A stretch of DNA of 64,000 bases from an uncultured Lachnospiraceae bacterium. GTDB lineage: Bacteria > Bacillota > Clostridia > Lachnospirales > Lachnospiraceae. The notes beneath the pieces were generated by a model. It was not told the origin of the DNA. It saw nothing but the letters and a program-made list of their open reading frames with translations, and did no database searches. Below are positions 31,516 through 39,571 of the stretch, in pieces. Made by a program: the position numbers and the translations under genes. The stretch is taken from positions 1-64,000 of the forward strand of contig CACWKX010000008.1 of the NCBI GenBank assembly GCA_902761585.1, written 5' to 3'. How positions within the stretch are numbered: the stretch's first letter is position 1; the number at the start of each line of letters is the position of its first letter.

Positions 31516-32106
31516 ATGAAAATCTGGATTACCAGGCATGGACAGACAAAGCTGAACAAAGAACATCTGATGCAGGGCCGCACGGATGAGCCGCTCAACG
31601 AGACCGGCTTCAGTCAGGCAAAAGCGACAAGAAAGATGATCGGGGATGTCACCTTTGACGCGGTCTACGCCAGTCCGCTCAGACGTGCAGTCGACACAGC
31701 TGTCATCATCGGGAATGTCCCGGAAAAAGATGTCATCATCGATCCCAGACTGATCGAGGTGGACTTTGGGAAGTATGAGCTTCGCCCATATCTTCATCTC
31801 GGGCTTCCTATGTTCCTGTTCTGGGCGATGCCCGGCATCTTTCCGGCCCCGAAAACCGTGGAGCCCATCTCCTCCCTGGTCAGCCGCACGCATGCCTGCC
31901 TGGACGACATCGTGAAAGAGGGGCAGGCGCATCACTGCGAGAATATCCTGATTGCCTGCCACGGCGGGACGATGCGCGCACTCTCCGGCTACATGCTTGA
32001 TAAGAAGAGCGGCTACATGTGGCGGCCGCGTGCGCACAACTGCGAAATCCGCGTGTTTGATGCGGACCCGGGGCAGCACAGGCTGCTTCAGGATTATAAG
32101 CTCTGA
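31516..32106 (+). CDS. Histidine phosphatase family protein
   Basis: A 196-residue branch-1 histidine phosphatase (phosphoglycerate mutase-like). Catalytic ITRHGQTKLN (His about 7) and the second His in ACHGGTMRAL (about 155); YASPLRRAVDTA carries the phosphate-binding Arg. It dephosphorylates a small metabolite or protein; relatives include cobalamin-pathway and sugar phosphatases. The ATG at 31516 follows GGAAGGGG; the frame extends to 31384 without start signals. About 300 bases upstream shared with the divergent DUF438 gene hold the regulatory sites described there. Confidence 0.88.
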   Translation: MKIWITRHGQTKLNKEHLMQGRTDEPLNETGFSQAKATRKMIGDVTFDAVYASPLRRAVDTAVIIGNVPEKDVIIDPRLIEVDFGKYELRPYLHLGLPMFLFWAMPGIFPAPKTVEPISSLVSRTHACLDDIVKEGQAHHCENILIACHGGTMRALSGYMLDKKSGYMWRPRAHNCEIRVFDADPGQHRLLQDYKL

Positions 32107-32137
32107 GCATGATACACCTATACCGATATCACCTATC

Positions 32138-32214
32138 GCCCAGGGCGAAGGAGGCCGCCCCACACCCAGGAGCCGCAGACCCCGACATCCGGAAATCCCC
32201 CAGGGCGAAGGGAG
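32138..32214 (+). repeat. Direct repeat between the phosphatase and C_GCAxxG genes
   Basis: CCCAGGGCGAAGG occurs near 32139 and again near 32200 in the 141-base gap, a two-copy direct repeat about 60 bases apart. It is similar in kind to the other gene-end repeats in the window. Confidence 0.55.
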
Positions 32215-32247
32215 CTGCTACAGAGAAAAGCAGCAGAAAGGACAAAT

Positions 32248-32655
32248 ATGAGCAAATATCTTGAGCGGGCAAAAGCCCTGAGAAATGATCCGAACGTTCA
32301 CTACAACTGCGCACAGGCTGTGCTGATGGCCTTCTGCGAGGAGAAGGGGCTCAGCAGCCAGATGGCAGCTGATCTGACCGCCAACTTCGGCTCCGGCATG
32401 AGAATCGGTGGCGTCTGTGGCGCCATGTCAGGCGGCCTGCTTGTCCTGGGTCTGTACGGTGTCAGTGACACGGGGACAGTCATGTCTTACTGGAAGCAGT
32501 TTCAGCAGAGCCACGACGGCATGACGCAGTGCCGCGATCTGCTCCGTGTGAACGCAGAGAAAGGGGCTCCGAAGAAGCAGCACTGCGACAATATGGTCTA
32601 TGAGGCTGTCCGCATCACGGAAAACCTTCTCCGCGATGCCGGTAAAATTGCCTGA
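32248..32655 (+). CDS. C_GCAxxG_C_C family protein
   Basis: A 135-residue protein of the redox-active C_GCAxxG_C_C family. The Cys of YNCAQAVL (about 25), the motif GGVCGAMSGG (about 51-60), and later TQCRDLL and KQHCDNMV cysteines (about 92, 109) give the family pattern. Many members are cofactor or metal-binding proteins of anaerobes with unknown partner. AAAGGAC precedes the ATG. It follows the phosphatase gene and may share its transcript. Confidence 0.88.
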   Translation: MSKYLERAKALRNDPNVHYNCAQAVLMAFCEEKGLSSQMAADLTANFGSGMRIGGVCGAMSGGLLVLGLYGVSDTGTVMSYWKQFQQSHDGMTQCRDLLRVNAEKGAPKKQHCDNMVYEAVRITENLLRDAGKIA

Positions 32656-32754
32656 TGCTCCTCATACCTCTCCTGTATCAATCCGCATGACTTTATGGCT
32701 TTTTGACCTCACGGCTTTCGCCGCGCGCTCATTGAGAAGGCTTGGCCCGACGGT

Positions 32755-33234
32755 TCAAAAGGGCCACTCTGGCCGTTCGGCGGTCAGTCTCAGGAGATCC
32801 CTGAACGGGACCTTCCGGCCGTCCTCCAGCACCAGGTATCTCAGCTCCAGATTGACAGCCCGGAGGGTGCCGGGGATCTCCTCGATCCTGCCGCCCTCCT
32901 TTTTCTCATCCTGCACGAAGACCGTCATCCGGATCTTTGGACGTGTGACGGACGGCTGCGCCGTGTCCGACGCCAGTTTCGCAACCATCTCATTCAGCTT
33001 TTTCTGTTCTTCCTCCGATAACACCGGCCGCTCGTCAGTGAGCCGCCGTTCCTCCGCGAGCACGTCCCTGTAGTCTCTCAGCGGCTCAAATGAACCGAAC
33101 TGAGCGGCTCTGGCCGTCCGGGACATCTGCGGATGCCGGGCAGAGACATGGTGCGGCAGATTGATGATATCGCTGTAGTCCGGCTGGTCCTCTCCCGCTG
33201 CCCGTTTTTCCCTGTTTCTGGTCTGATCGCTCAC
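32755..33234 (-). CDS. YolD-like protein
   Basis: A 159-residue YolD-family protein. The core DIINLPHHVSARHPQMS (about 21-37) and RAAQFGSFEPLRDY (about 40-53) are diagnostic, followed by an acidic helical part and a beta-rich C-terminus (GTLRAVNLELRYLVLEDG). YolD proteins are usually paired with a Y-family UV-repair polymerase, as here. The start is GTG at 33234 with AGGAGGG ten bases before; the longer frame to 33327 runs through repeat DNA. Damage-inducible control is likely, but I see no clear LexA box. Confidence 0.85.
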   Translation of the reverse strand: MSDQTRNREKRAAGEDQPDYSDIINLPHHVSARHPQMSRTARAAQFGSFEPLRDYRDVLAEERRLTDERPVLSEEEQKKLNEMVAKLASDTAQPSVTRPKIRMTVFVQDEKKEGGRIEEIPGTLRAVNLELRYLVLEDGRKVPFRDLLRLTAERPEWPF

Positions 33235-33490
33235 GCCTGGATGCCCTCCTGATCTGCCCGCTCCTGCCACCGTCTGACCGGTGCAGGCCGCGCCTGCTCC
33301 TGATACCCGCCGATCTGCCCGCTCCATCTGCCCGCTCCTGCTAACGTCTGATCGGCTCAGGTCTCACCTGTTCCGGATGCCCAGATCTGCTCGTTCCGTC
33401 TGTCCGCTCCTTCCAACGTCTGACCGGTGCAGGGCTCGCTTATTCCTGATGTCCGCCGATCTGCTCGTTCCGCCTGCGTCCGGTTGCCCC
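33220..33490 (-). repeat. About 74-base tandem repeats linking the Y-polymerase end to yolD
   Basis: Three to four degenerate copies (approximately 33220-33293, 33294-33367, 33368-33440, then partial into the gene) carry, on the minus strand, the last codons of the polymerase (NEQIGGHQE), then CCGGTCAGACG and AGGAGCGGGCAGA. The copy nearest yolD supplies its ribosome binding site. Confidence 0.75.
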
Positions 33491-34981
33491 TTCCTCAAAG
33501 CTCGTCCCGCGGACAACCGCGTTCTTCCCGAAGCGATTCTTGATCGCAAGCACCGCCTCCTGCATCTTTCTCTCCCGCTCTCTCTTTTCCTGTTCCTGTT
33601 TTCTCTGCTTTTCCAGAAGATCATAGTCTGTAAACAGGTCCAGCTGCTCGTACGTCTCCTCTTTTTTCACGGCCGATTCCGGGACGGTATGGCTGGCCGA
33701 AAGATTGAATCTTCGTACCATCAGCCTGCGGTCTGTGATCCGGTCGTAAAGACAGACTGCCGCCTGGATGATCTCCTCCGTGGAAGCCGTCTGGGCTGTG
33801 AGATTTTCAGACCCATGCGCCGGCCTGGGTACCTTTCTGCCATACCGGTCAAGCGTCACCTTTCCCCGAAGATAAGCGCGAAGATCAGGATTCTCAACGT
33901 TATCGATGTCATATCCCACATCCAGCACCAGCTGATCGGTGACAAGACGCCTGGAGAACAGCTCGAGCGACAGCTTCTCCGCCATCTCCCGGATGATGAC
34001 CCTGCCATGCTCAAAATCGTACGGCTCCAGCAGAACCTGTCCGGATGAAATGCTGCGGTTCTCCGGCCTGTATGCCCTTATATCCGCCAGTGTGCAGGGC
34101 TCCCAGCCCCAGGCATGGTCAATCAGAAGCTCCGCGCTGACGCCAAAGAGGTCATAGAGAAGATCTTCATTGTAATAGTCTTCCGGCTTTCCGAGCGAGC
34201 ACCTGGCGATGTCCCCCATCGTAAAAAGCCCGACCTGCTGCAGCTTCCGTTCCGTTGCCCGTCCGACCCGCCAGAAGTCGGTCAGCGGCCGGTGGCTCCA
34301 GAACTGCTGGCGGTATGTCTGTGTGTCCAGCTCCGCAATCCGCACACCATCCCTGTCAGCAGGGATATGCTTGGCCATGATATCCATTGCAACCTTGCAG
34401 AGGTACAGGTTCGGACCGATGCCCGCCGTTGCCGTGATGCCGGTCTCGTGCAGGACATTCGCAATCAGCTTCCTGGCAAATTCGTGTGCGGTCAGTCCAT
34501 ATGTGTTCAGATAGGGTGTCGCATCGATGAAGACCTCATCGATCGAATAGACATGCATATCCTCGGGCGCCACGTACTTCAGATAGATTCCGTAGATCCT
34601 TGCGCTCGTCTCCATGTAGAGCCGCATTCTGGGCGGAGCCGCGATATAGTCCAGCTCCAGAGCGGGATCTATTTTCAACGCCTCGTCATCGACGGATGTC
34701 CCCGAAAATGTCCGTCCGGGCGCCCTGCTCTTCCGCTCTCTGTTGACTGCGGAAACAGCCGAGACCACCTGAAACAGCCTTGCCCGCCCCGGTATCCCGT
34801 AGCGTTTCAGCGACGGAGAGACTGCAAGACAGATCGTCTTCTCCGTTTTGGAGACGTCCGCCACCACCAGATTGGTCGTCAACGGGTTCAGTCCTCTGGC
34901 TGCGCACTCACAGGAGGCGAAGAACGACTTCAGGTCAATTGCGATATAGACTTTTCCATGATCCTCCGTACTCTGCTCCAT
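33440..34981 (-). CDS. Y-family DNA polymerase (UmuC/UV-repair type)
   Basis: A 513-residue translesion polymerase of the ImpB/MucB/SamB group. Catalytic acidic residues: VYIAIDLKSFFASCE (about 10-24) and VYSIDEVFID (about 165-174); TAGIGPNLYLCKVA and helix-hairpin FWRVGRATERKLQQVG follow. The little-finger domain is at about 310-430, and the basic C-terminal coiled coil ends in the repeat-encoded RRNEQIGGHQE. It copies past damaged bases. The ATG at 34981 follows GAGGAAGG; the frame extends to 35158 without a start. The yolD gene is downstream. Confidence 0.92.
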   Translation of the reverse strand: MEQSTEDHGKVYIAIDLKSFFASCECAARGLNPLTTNLVVADVSKTEKTICLAVSPSLKRYGIPGRARLFQVVSAVSAVNRERKSRAPGRTFSGTSVDDEALKIDPALELDYIAAPPRMRLYMETSARIYGIYLKYVAPEDMHVYSIDEVFIDATPYLNTYGLTAHEFARKLIANVLHETGITATAGIGPNLYLCKVAMDIMAKHIPADRDGVRIAELDTQTYRQQFWSHRPLTDFWRVGRATERKLQQVGLFTMGDIARCSLGKPEDYYNEDLLYDLFGVSAELLIDHAWGWEPCTLADIRAYRPENRSISSGQVLLEPYDFEHGRVIIREMAEKLSLELFSRRLVTDQLVLDVGYDIDNVENPDLRAYLRGKVTLDRYGRKVPRPAHGSENLTAQTASTEEIIQAAVCLYDRITDRRLMVRRFNLSASHTVPESAVKKEETYEQLDLFTDYDLLEKQRKQEQEKRERERKMQEAVLAIKNRFGKNAVVRGTSFEEGATGRRRNEQIGGHQE

Positions 34982-35130
34982 ACCTTCCTCATGTCCGCAC
35001 ACAGCGCCTCTGACCGACCTTTCCATATGCACAGTCTTCAATCCCAGGGTGCTTGACTGAGACAACGGCGAGCACTGTACGATCCCTGATCCGTAGGCTC
35101 TGCATGGTATCCGCAGCCGCTCTGATCCCC

Positions 35131-35877
35131 TCAGCTCAGCACCTTCAGCGGCTTCCACCTCAGGCAGTCGCCGGAGGCGAGGCTGTACAGAATCCCCTTC
35201 TTTCTGCCGCGAATGCTGTCATGGAAGCGTGCCTCGCCGTGGCAGTGCGCATAGATCACCTGCTCGACGTGGTACTGCTCCGCCATCTTCGTAAAGATGC
35301 TGTCCCTCTCCATCAGACTGGTCGGCGGATAGTGGAGCAGCATGATGAACCTGCGGTGTCCGTCCCTGACTGCCGCATCAAACGACTTCTGAAGGCGCCC
35401 CGCCTCCCGCTCCACCAGGGCCTGCGCGTGGGCGTATGCCTCCTCGTCGTACCCCACAATCTGCCCACCGGGGGACATGTAGAAGGGTCCCTCGAAGCAG
35501 TAGCCCTTGGTTCCGACCAGTGCGTAGTCTTTGTAGAGAAAATAGTTGTTCTGCAGAAAATGAAGCCTTCCCTCATACATCTGGTTCAGCTGTTCCGTCT
35601 TCTTGACATCCCAGAAATGGTCATGGTTTCCTCTCAGCAGAATCTTTCGTCCGGGCAGCGACTCGATATACTCAAGATCCTTCCGGCAGTATGGCAGTTT
35701 GTTTCCCCAGCTGTGGTCCCCCAGCAGGAGAAGGGTATCCGCATCCGTCACCATGGCCCGGCAGTTTTCGAGAAACCGTTCCTCATGTCCCTGCCAGAGC
35801 GCACTCTCCCGCTGCGCTGCCGACTTGATTTTTGACTGATAGGAGAGATGAAGATCTCCCAGCGCATACAGTGCCAT
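35131..35877 (-). CDS. Metallophosphoesterase
   Basis: A 248-residue calcineurin-like phosphoesterase. Metal and catalytic motifs are in order: YALGDLHLSY (about 4-13), LLLGDHSWG (about 50-58), LLRGNHDHFW (about 78-87), MLLHYPP (about 180-186), and YAHCHGEARF (His about 210-212). It would hydrolyse a phosphodiester or phosphomonoester in the cytosol; the small size and the GDxHG-like variation match the YmdB/YfcE-like group loosely. GGGAGG precedes the ATG. It follows the SseB-like gene by 31 bases, likely one transcript. Confidence 0.88.
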   Translation of the reverse strand: MALYALGDLHLSYQSKIKSAAQRESALWQGHEERFLENCRAMVTDADTLLLLGDHSWGNKLPYCRKDLEYIESLPGRKILLRGNHDHFWDVKKTEQLNQMYEGRLHFLQNNYFLYKDYALVGTKGYCFEGPFYMSPGGQIVGYDEEAYAHAQALVEREAGRLQKSFDAAVRDGHRRFIMLLHYPPTSLMERDSIFTKMAEQYHVEQVIYAHCHGEARFHDSIRGRKKGILYSLASGDCLRWKPLKVLS

Positions 35878-35908
35878 TGATACCTCCCAGCCCCTGACGG
35901 CTGTCCGC

Positions 35909-36310
35909 TCAAGCCTCTCCCAGGATCAGCCGGATGAGATGCTTGTCGAGCAGGATCGCGCGGTGGTACGGATTCAAAGCCAGCCCCTCCACCTCATCGC
36001 TCTGAAGCGCCATCCTCAGCACCTGTCCGATGTCAGACAGGAAGGTCGACATCACCGGCTGAGCGCCTTTCATCTCCTCCTCAAAGCTGGTGTACGCCTC
36101 CAGCCACCGCTTTCCTTCATTCTCCAGAATGCGCAGCTCCAGCTTCTGGGTCTTCTCCGGCGACACCGCCACGACAAACTGTCCGCCCTGCTTCATTCTC
36201 CGGCGGATCGTGGAAAGCGTCACCGCCAGCATTTCCGGGGACGGCTCCCTCTGGAGCATTCCGATGTGCTCCTCGATTTTCTCATTTTCTTCAAGTCCCT
36301 GATCCGTCAT
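35909..36310 (-). CDS. SseB-like domain protein
   Basis: A 133-residue protein resembling the SseB N-terminal domain: GGQFVVAVSPEKTQKLELRIL, WLEAYTSFEEEMKG, and EGLALNPYHRAILLDKHLI with the typical INP-like turn. SseB-type domains occur in cytosolic proteins, often paired with enhanced serine sensitivity genes; function is not well defined. The ATG at 36310 follows GGGAG; the frame upstream to 36529 overlaps the divergent gene and is not used. Likely operon with the phosphoesterase gene. Confidence 0.75.
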   Translation of the reverse strand: MTDQGLEENEKIEEHIGMLQREPSPEMLAVTLSTIRRRMKQGGQFVVAVSPEKTQKLELRILENEGKRWLEAYTSFEEEMKGAQPVMSTFLSDIGQVLRMALQSDEVEGLALNPYHRAILLDKHLIRLILGEA

Positions 36311-36587
36311 ACGCTCTCCCGTTCTGCCTTCTGCGGTATTCCGCCTGCCTTTTGTTTTAGTCCAGTATACCATGAAACGCCAGACGCTGCCAAAATGCCG
36401 CAGCCGTGCACCATGTTTCAACGTTTTAAATTGAGGCAGCGGTCCAGAAGGCGATCCACGCGGTGATTGTCTGCACCGTCCGGCAGAACAGCCCCATGGA
36501 CAAAAGCGCCCCGTATGCCCTACAATCATGGAAATGGACGGTTGGGAACCTTTCCGACTGCGTAATGATTTCGTGAGGTGCCAATTT

Positions 36588-37331
36588 ATGCAGGTTACAC
36601 ATGTTTTTCACAGTGGCTTTTTCGTTGAAACGGCGCAGGCGGACTTTCTGTTTGACTGGTGGAAAGGAACGCTTCCCGCGCGCACAGGCCACAGAAAGCC
36701 TTTTTATGTGTTTGTCAGCCATTCACACGGCGATCACTACAATCCGGATATCTTCGGGCTGGACGCAGATGCCTGGCTTCTCTCCTGGGACATGAAGCCT
36801 CTGATTGATGAACGCTTCCCGGACCTGAAGGACAGCCGCAAACTCTTCTTTCTCCGTCCGCACCAGTCACTGATGTCCGATGCCTTCGCGTCATCTGAAG
36901 CCAGCCAGGCATCCATCCTTCAGAATGCTCCCGGTCTGAGCCAGGGTTCGCTTGCACCGTCCACATTATTTTCTGTCTATACGCTGGCTTCCAACGACCG
37001 CGGTGTCGCCTTCGTGGTCCGGACACCGGAAGGCAGTCTCTACCATGCGGGTGACCTGAACAACTGGTGGTGGGATGGCGACGCGGATGACCAGCGTCTG
37101 GCTCATTTCTATCACGATGAGCTCTCGCGGATCAAGGGCACGCATTTTGCTGCCGCCATGATTCCCTATGACCTGAGGCTGAAGGAGCCGGGGTATGGCA
37201 TCCGGGATTTTCTCCGGTACTGCAGCACTGACGCCATCTACCCGATGCACGAAAATGCAGACCTTGCATCCGTGAAGCATGTTTTTGCAAACGACCCTCT
37301 CATGAAAGGAGTACAGAATGTTTACTTTTAA
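36588..37331 (+). CDS. MBL-fold metallohydrolase
   Basis: A 247-residue metallo-beta-lactamase fold protein. The metal motif is VSHSHGDHYN (HxHxDH, about 43-49); the later LYHAGDLNNWWWDG supplies the bridging Asp and PMHENADLAS the last His. The FFVETAQADFLFDWW start is typical of the UlaG/YycJ-like hydrolases that act on phospho- or lactone substrates. Start ATG at 36588 follows GTGAGGTG; the frame from 36528 is not preferred. Its 3' end overlaps the VOC gene by 14 bases, so they are co-translated. Confidence 0.87.
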   Translation: MQVTHVFHSGFFVETAQADFLFDWWKGTLPARTGHRKPFYVFVSHSHGDHYNPDIFGLDADAWLLSWDMKPLIDERFPDLKDSRKLFFLRPHQSLMSDAFASSEASQASILQNAPGLSQGSLAPSTLFSVYTLASNDRGVAFVVRTPEGSLYHAGDLNNWWWDGDADDQRLAHFYHDELSRIKGTHFAAAMIPYDLRLKEPGYGIRDFLRYCSTDAIYPMHENADLASVKHVFANDPLMKGVQNVYF

Positions 37332-37704
37332 TCATTTCAACTTTAACGTGAAAAACCTGGAAGAGAGCCTGAAGTTTTACCATGACGCCCTCGGGCTCGA
37401 GGAGATTTCCAGAAATGACCAGCCGGACTTTACAATCGTCTTTCTCGGAGATGGCAAAACCGGATTCCGGCTGGAGCTGACATACATGAAAGGCCGCACG
37501 AAGCCGTATGACCTGGGCGAACAGGAATACCACCTTGCCCTGACCGCCGACAACTTCGAAAAGGCACATGCCTATCACAAGAAGAATGGCTGGATCTGCT
37601 TTGAGAACACCGCGATGGGCATCTACTTTCTGGAAGATCCGGACGGATACTGGATCGAGATTGTCCCGGACGGCGCATACATGGCCGCCCGGACGAAGGG
37701 GTGA
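37318..37704 (+). CDS. VOC/glyoxalase family protein
   Basis: A 128-residue protein of the vicinal oxygen chelate family (lactoylglutathione lyase-like). FNHFNFNVKNLEESLKFYHD begins the first beta-alpha-beta unit, EYHLALTADNFEKAHAY the second, and the metal Glu is in PDGYWIEIVPDG. Relatives remove methylglyoxal or resist antibiotics. AAAGGAG precedes the ATG and the gene overlaps the MBL gene by 14 bases; the pair might be a two-step glyoxalase (lyase plus hydrolase), which is inference. Confidence 0.88.
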   Translation: MFTFNHFNFNVKNLEESLKFYHDALGLEEISRNDQPDFTIVFLGDGKTGFRLELTYMKGRTKPYDLGEQEYHLALTADNFEKAHAYHKKNGWICFENTAMGIYFLEDPDGYWIEIVPDGAYMAARTKG

Positions 37705-37753
37705 GGCGTGGTCTTGCCGCTGCGGAGCGGCCGCTTTCGCGGATCAGGCGCGC

Positions 37754-39571
37754 TCAGCCCCCTGCGGCGAGGTCTGCCGCCATGTCGGCGTACTGCCGGG
37801 TGTACAGCTCGTAGTAGTAGCCGTGTCTTTGCATCAGCTCGTGGTGTGTCCCCTGCTCCACAATCTTCCCGTCTTTTACAGCGAGGATCACATCCGCTCC
37901 GACTATCGTGGACAGCCGGTGCGCCACAACAAAGCTTGTGCGCCCGGCGATGACCGTTCTGATCGCGTCCTGAATCTTATGCTCCGTCATCAGGTCGATC
38001 GAGGAGGTCGCCTCATCCAGCACAAGAATCTTCGGATCTGCCAGCAGCGCCCTCGCAAATGAAAGCAGCTGTTTTTCTCCTGTCGAGAGGAGATCTCCGC
38101 CTTCTCCAACCTCCGAGTCAAGGCCATTGTCCATCTTGCGGACGACGTCGTCCGCCGACACCAGCTTCAACGCCTTCCAGATCTCATCATCGTCCGCGTC
38201 CGGATTCCCGTACCGGAGATTGTCACGAACTGTTCCGGAGAAAAGATGCGGTGTCTGCAGTACGTATCCGATGCTGCTGTGCAGCCACAGAAGCGAACGC
38301 TCCCTGGCGTCACGCCCGTCGATCAGCACCCTTCCCCGCGTCGGCTCGTAGAACCGGCAGACAAGATTGACCAGTGTCGACTTGCCCGCCCCTGTCTCGC
38401 CGACGATGGCGACATTTGTCCCCTGCGGCACCTTGAGGCAGAAGTCTTTCAGAACGTACTCCTCCCCGTCCGGGTACCGGAAGTCCACATGATCAAACTC
38501 GATGTCTCCATGAAGCGGTTCCCAGTTTTCCTTCTTCGGATGAAAAATGTCGCCGTACCTTGCAAGAACCTCCGGGCTGTCTGCCACATCCGGCTTCTCC
38601 TCCATCAGCCTGGAGAACCGCTCGATGTTGACCTGAATTCCGATCAGGTGACTGATGGTGACAACGATCTGCTGAATCGGGTCGATCATCGAGAGCGCAT
38701 AGCTCATGAAGACGGAAAGCGTCCCGATCCGGATGACTCCATCCATCGTGATCTGGCCGCCCTTCCAGAGAACCAGAGCCAGCGCTGTCGATCCCATCAG
38801 CGTCACGAGCGAGATGAACATCGCACTGAAGTGTCCGGCTCCGACAGACACGCGGCGCATCTCCTCGGAATCCTTCTCGAAATCCTCCTGCATCCGCTTC
38901 TCAACCACAAGCGTCTTGATGCTCCGCGCTCCTGTAATCCCCTCGTTGAAGTTCCCGGTAATGCGCGAATTCAGCTCCCTGATCTTCCGGTTCAGAACAA
39001 TCAACTTCTTCTGGAAGAGCCAGATCAGGAAGAAATCAATCGGAACCAGAACCAGCAGCCAGAGAAACAGCCTCCGGTTGATGGCGAGCATCAGAATCAT
39101 CATAAAGATCAGGTAGGAGCCGTTCCACACCAGGTCCATCAGCCTCCAGGCCGTCATCTCCCCGATCTTGCCCGTATCGCTCATCACGCGCGCGTGGATG
39201 TATCCGACGTTGTTCTGATTGAAGTAGGAGAAGGACAGCTCCTGCAGATGCCGGAACGAAGCATCGCGCAGATCCCTGTCCACAGACATTTCCACCTTCC
39301 CGCTGAAGTAGGTGCTGGTGAAGTTCGTGACCACCTGAACCATCAGGACCAGAACATAGAGCAGGACAAACTGCGGCATCGTGTCCGTTGTCCTTCCCGC
39401 CACGAAATGATCCAGCGCATACCGGTTGAACAGCGGGTAGACGGCATCGATCATCGAGACGAAGGCGCCGCACAGCACCATTGTCAGAATCGTGCGTCTG
39501 TATGCCCGCACATAGGGGCGGATTTTCAAAAACCCGAAGAGCGGATAGCGAACCTTGTTGTCTTCCTTCAT
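37754..39571 (-). CDS. ABC exporter, catalytic half (heterodimer B)
   Basis: A 605-residue half exporter: six membrane helices (about 20-320) fused to an ATPase with Walker A VGETGAGKSTLVN (about 385-397), signature LLSTGEKQL, Walker B ILVLDEATSSID with the catalytic Glu present and an intact H-loop VVAHRLST. Its ATG overlaps the stop of the partner gene (39571-41637) by one base (TGATG). The partner lacks the catalytic Glu, so the two form a TM287/288- or BmrCD-like heterodimer. Substrate, probably a drug or peptide, is not evident. Confidence 0.9.
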   Translation of the reverse strand: MKEDNKVRYPLFGFLKIRPYVRAYRRTILTMVLCGAFVSMIDAVYPLFNRYALDHFVAGRTTDTMPQFVLLYVLVLMVQVVTNFTSTYFSGKVEMSVDRDLRDASFRHLQELSFSYFNQNNVGYIHARVMSDTGKIGEMTAWRLMDLVWNGSYLIFMMILMLAINRRLFLWLLVLVPIDFFLIWLFQKKLIVLNRKIRELNSRITGNFNEGITGARSIKTLVVEKRMQEDFEKDSEEMRRVSVGAGHFSAMFISLVTLMGSTALALVLWKGGQITMDGVIRIGTLSVFMSYALSMIDPIQQIVVTISHLIGIQVNIERFSRLMEEKPDVADSPEVLARYGDIFHPKKENWEPLHGDIEFDHVDFRYPDGEEYVLKDFCLKVPQGTNVAIVGETGAGKSTLVNLVCRFYEPTRGRVLIDGRDARERSLLWLHSSIGYVLQTPHLFSGTVRDNLRYGNPDADDDEIWKALKLVSADDVVRKMDNGLDSEVGEGGDLLSTGEKQLLSFARALLADPKILVLDEATSSIDLMTEHKIQDAIRTVIAGRTSFVVAHRLSTIVGADVILAVKDGKIVEQGTHHELMQRHGYYYELYTRQYADMAADLAAGG

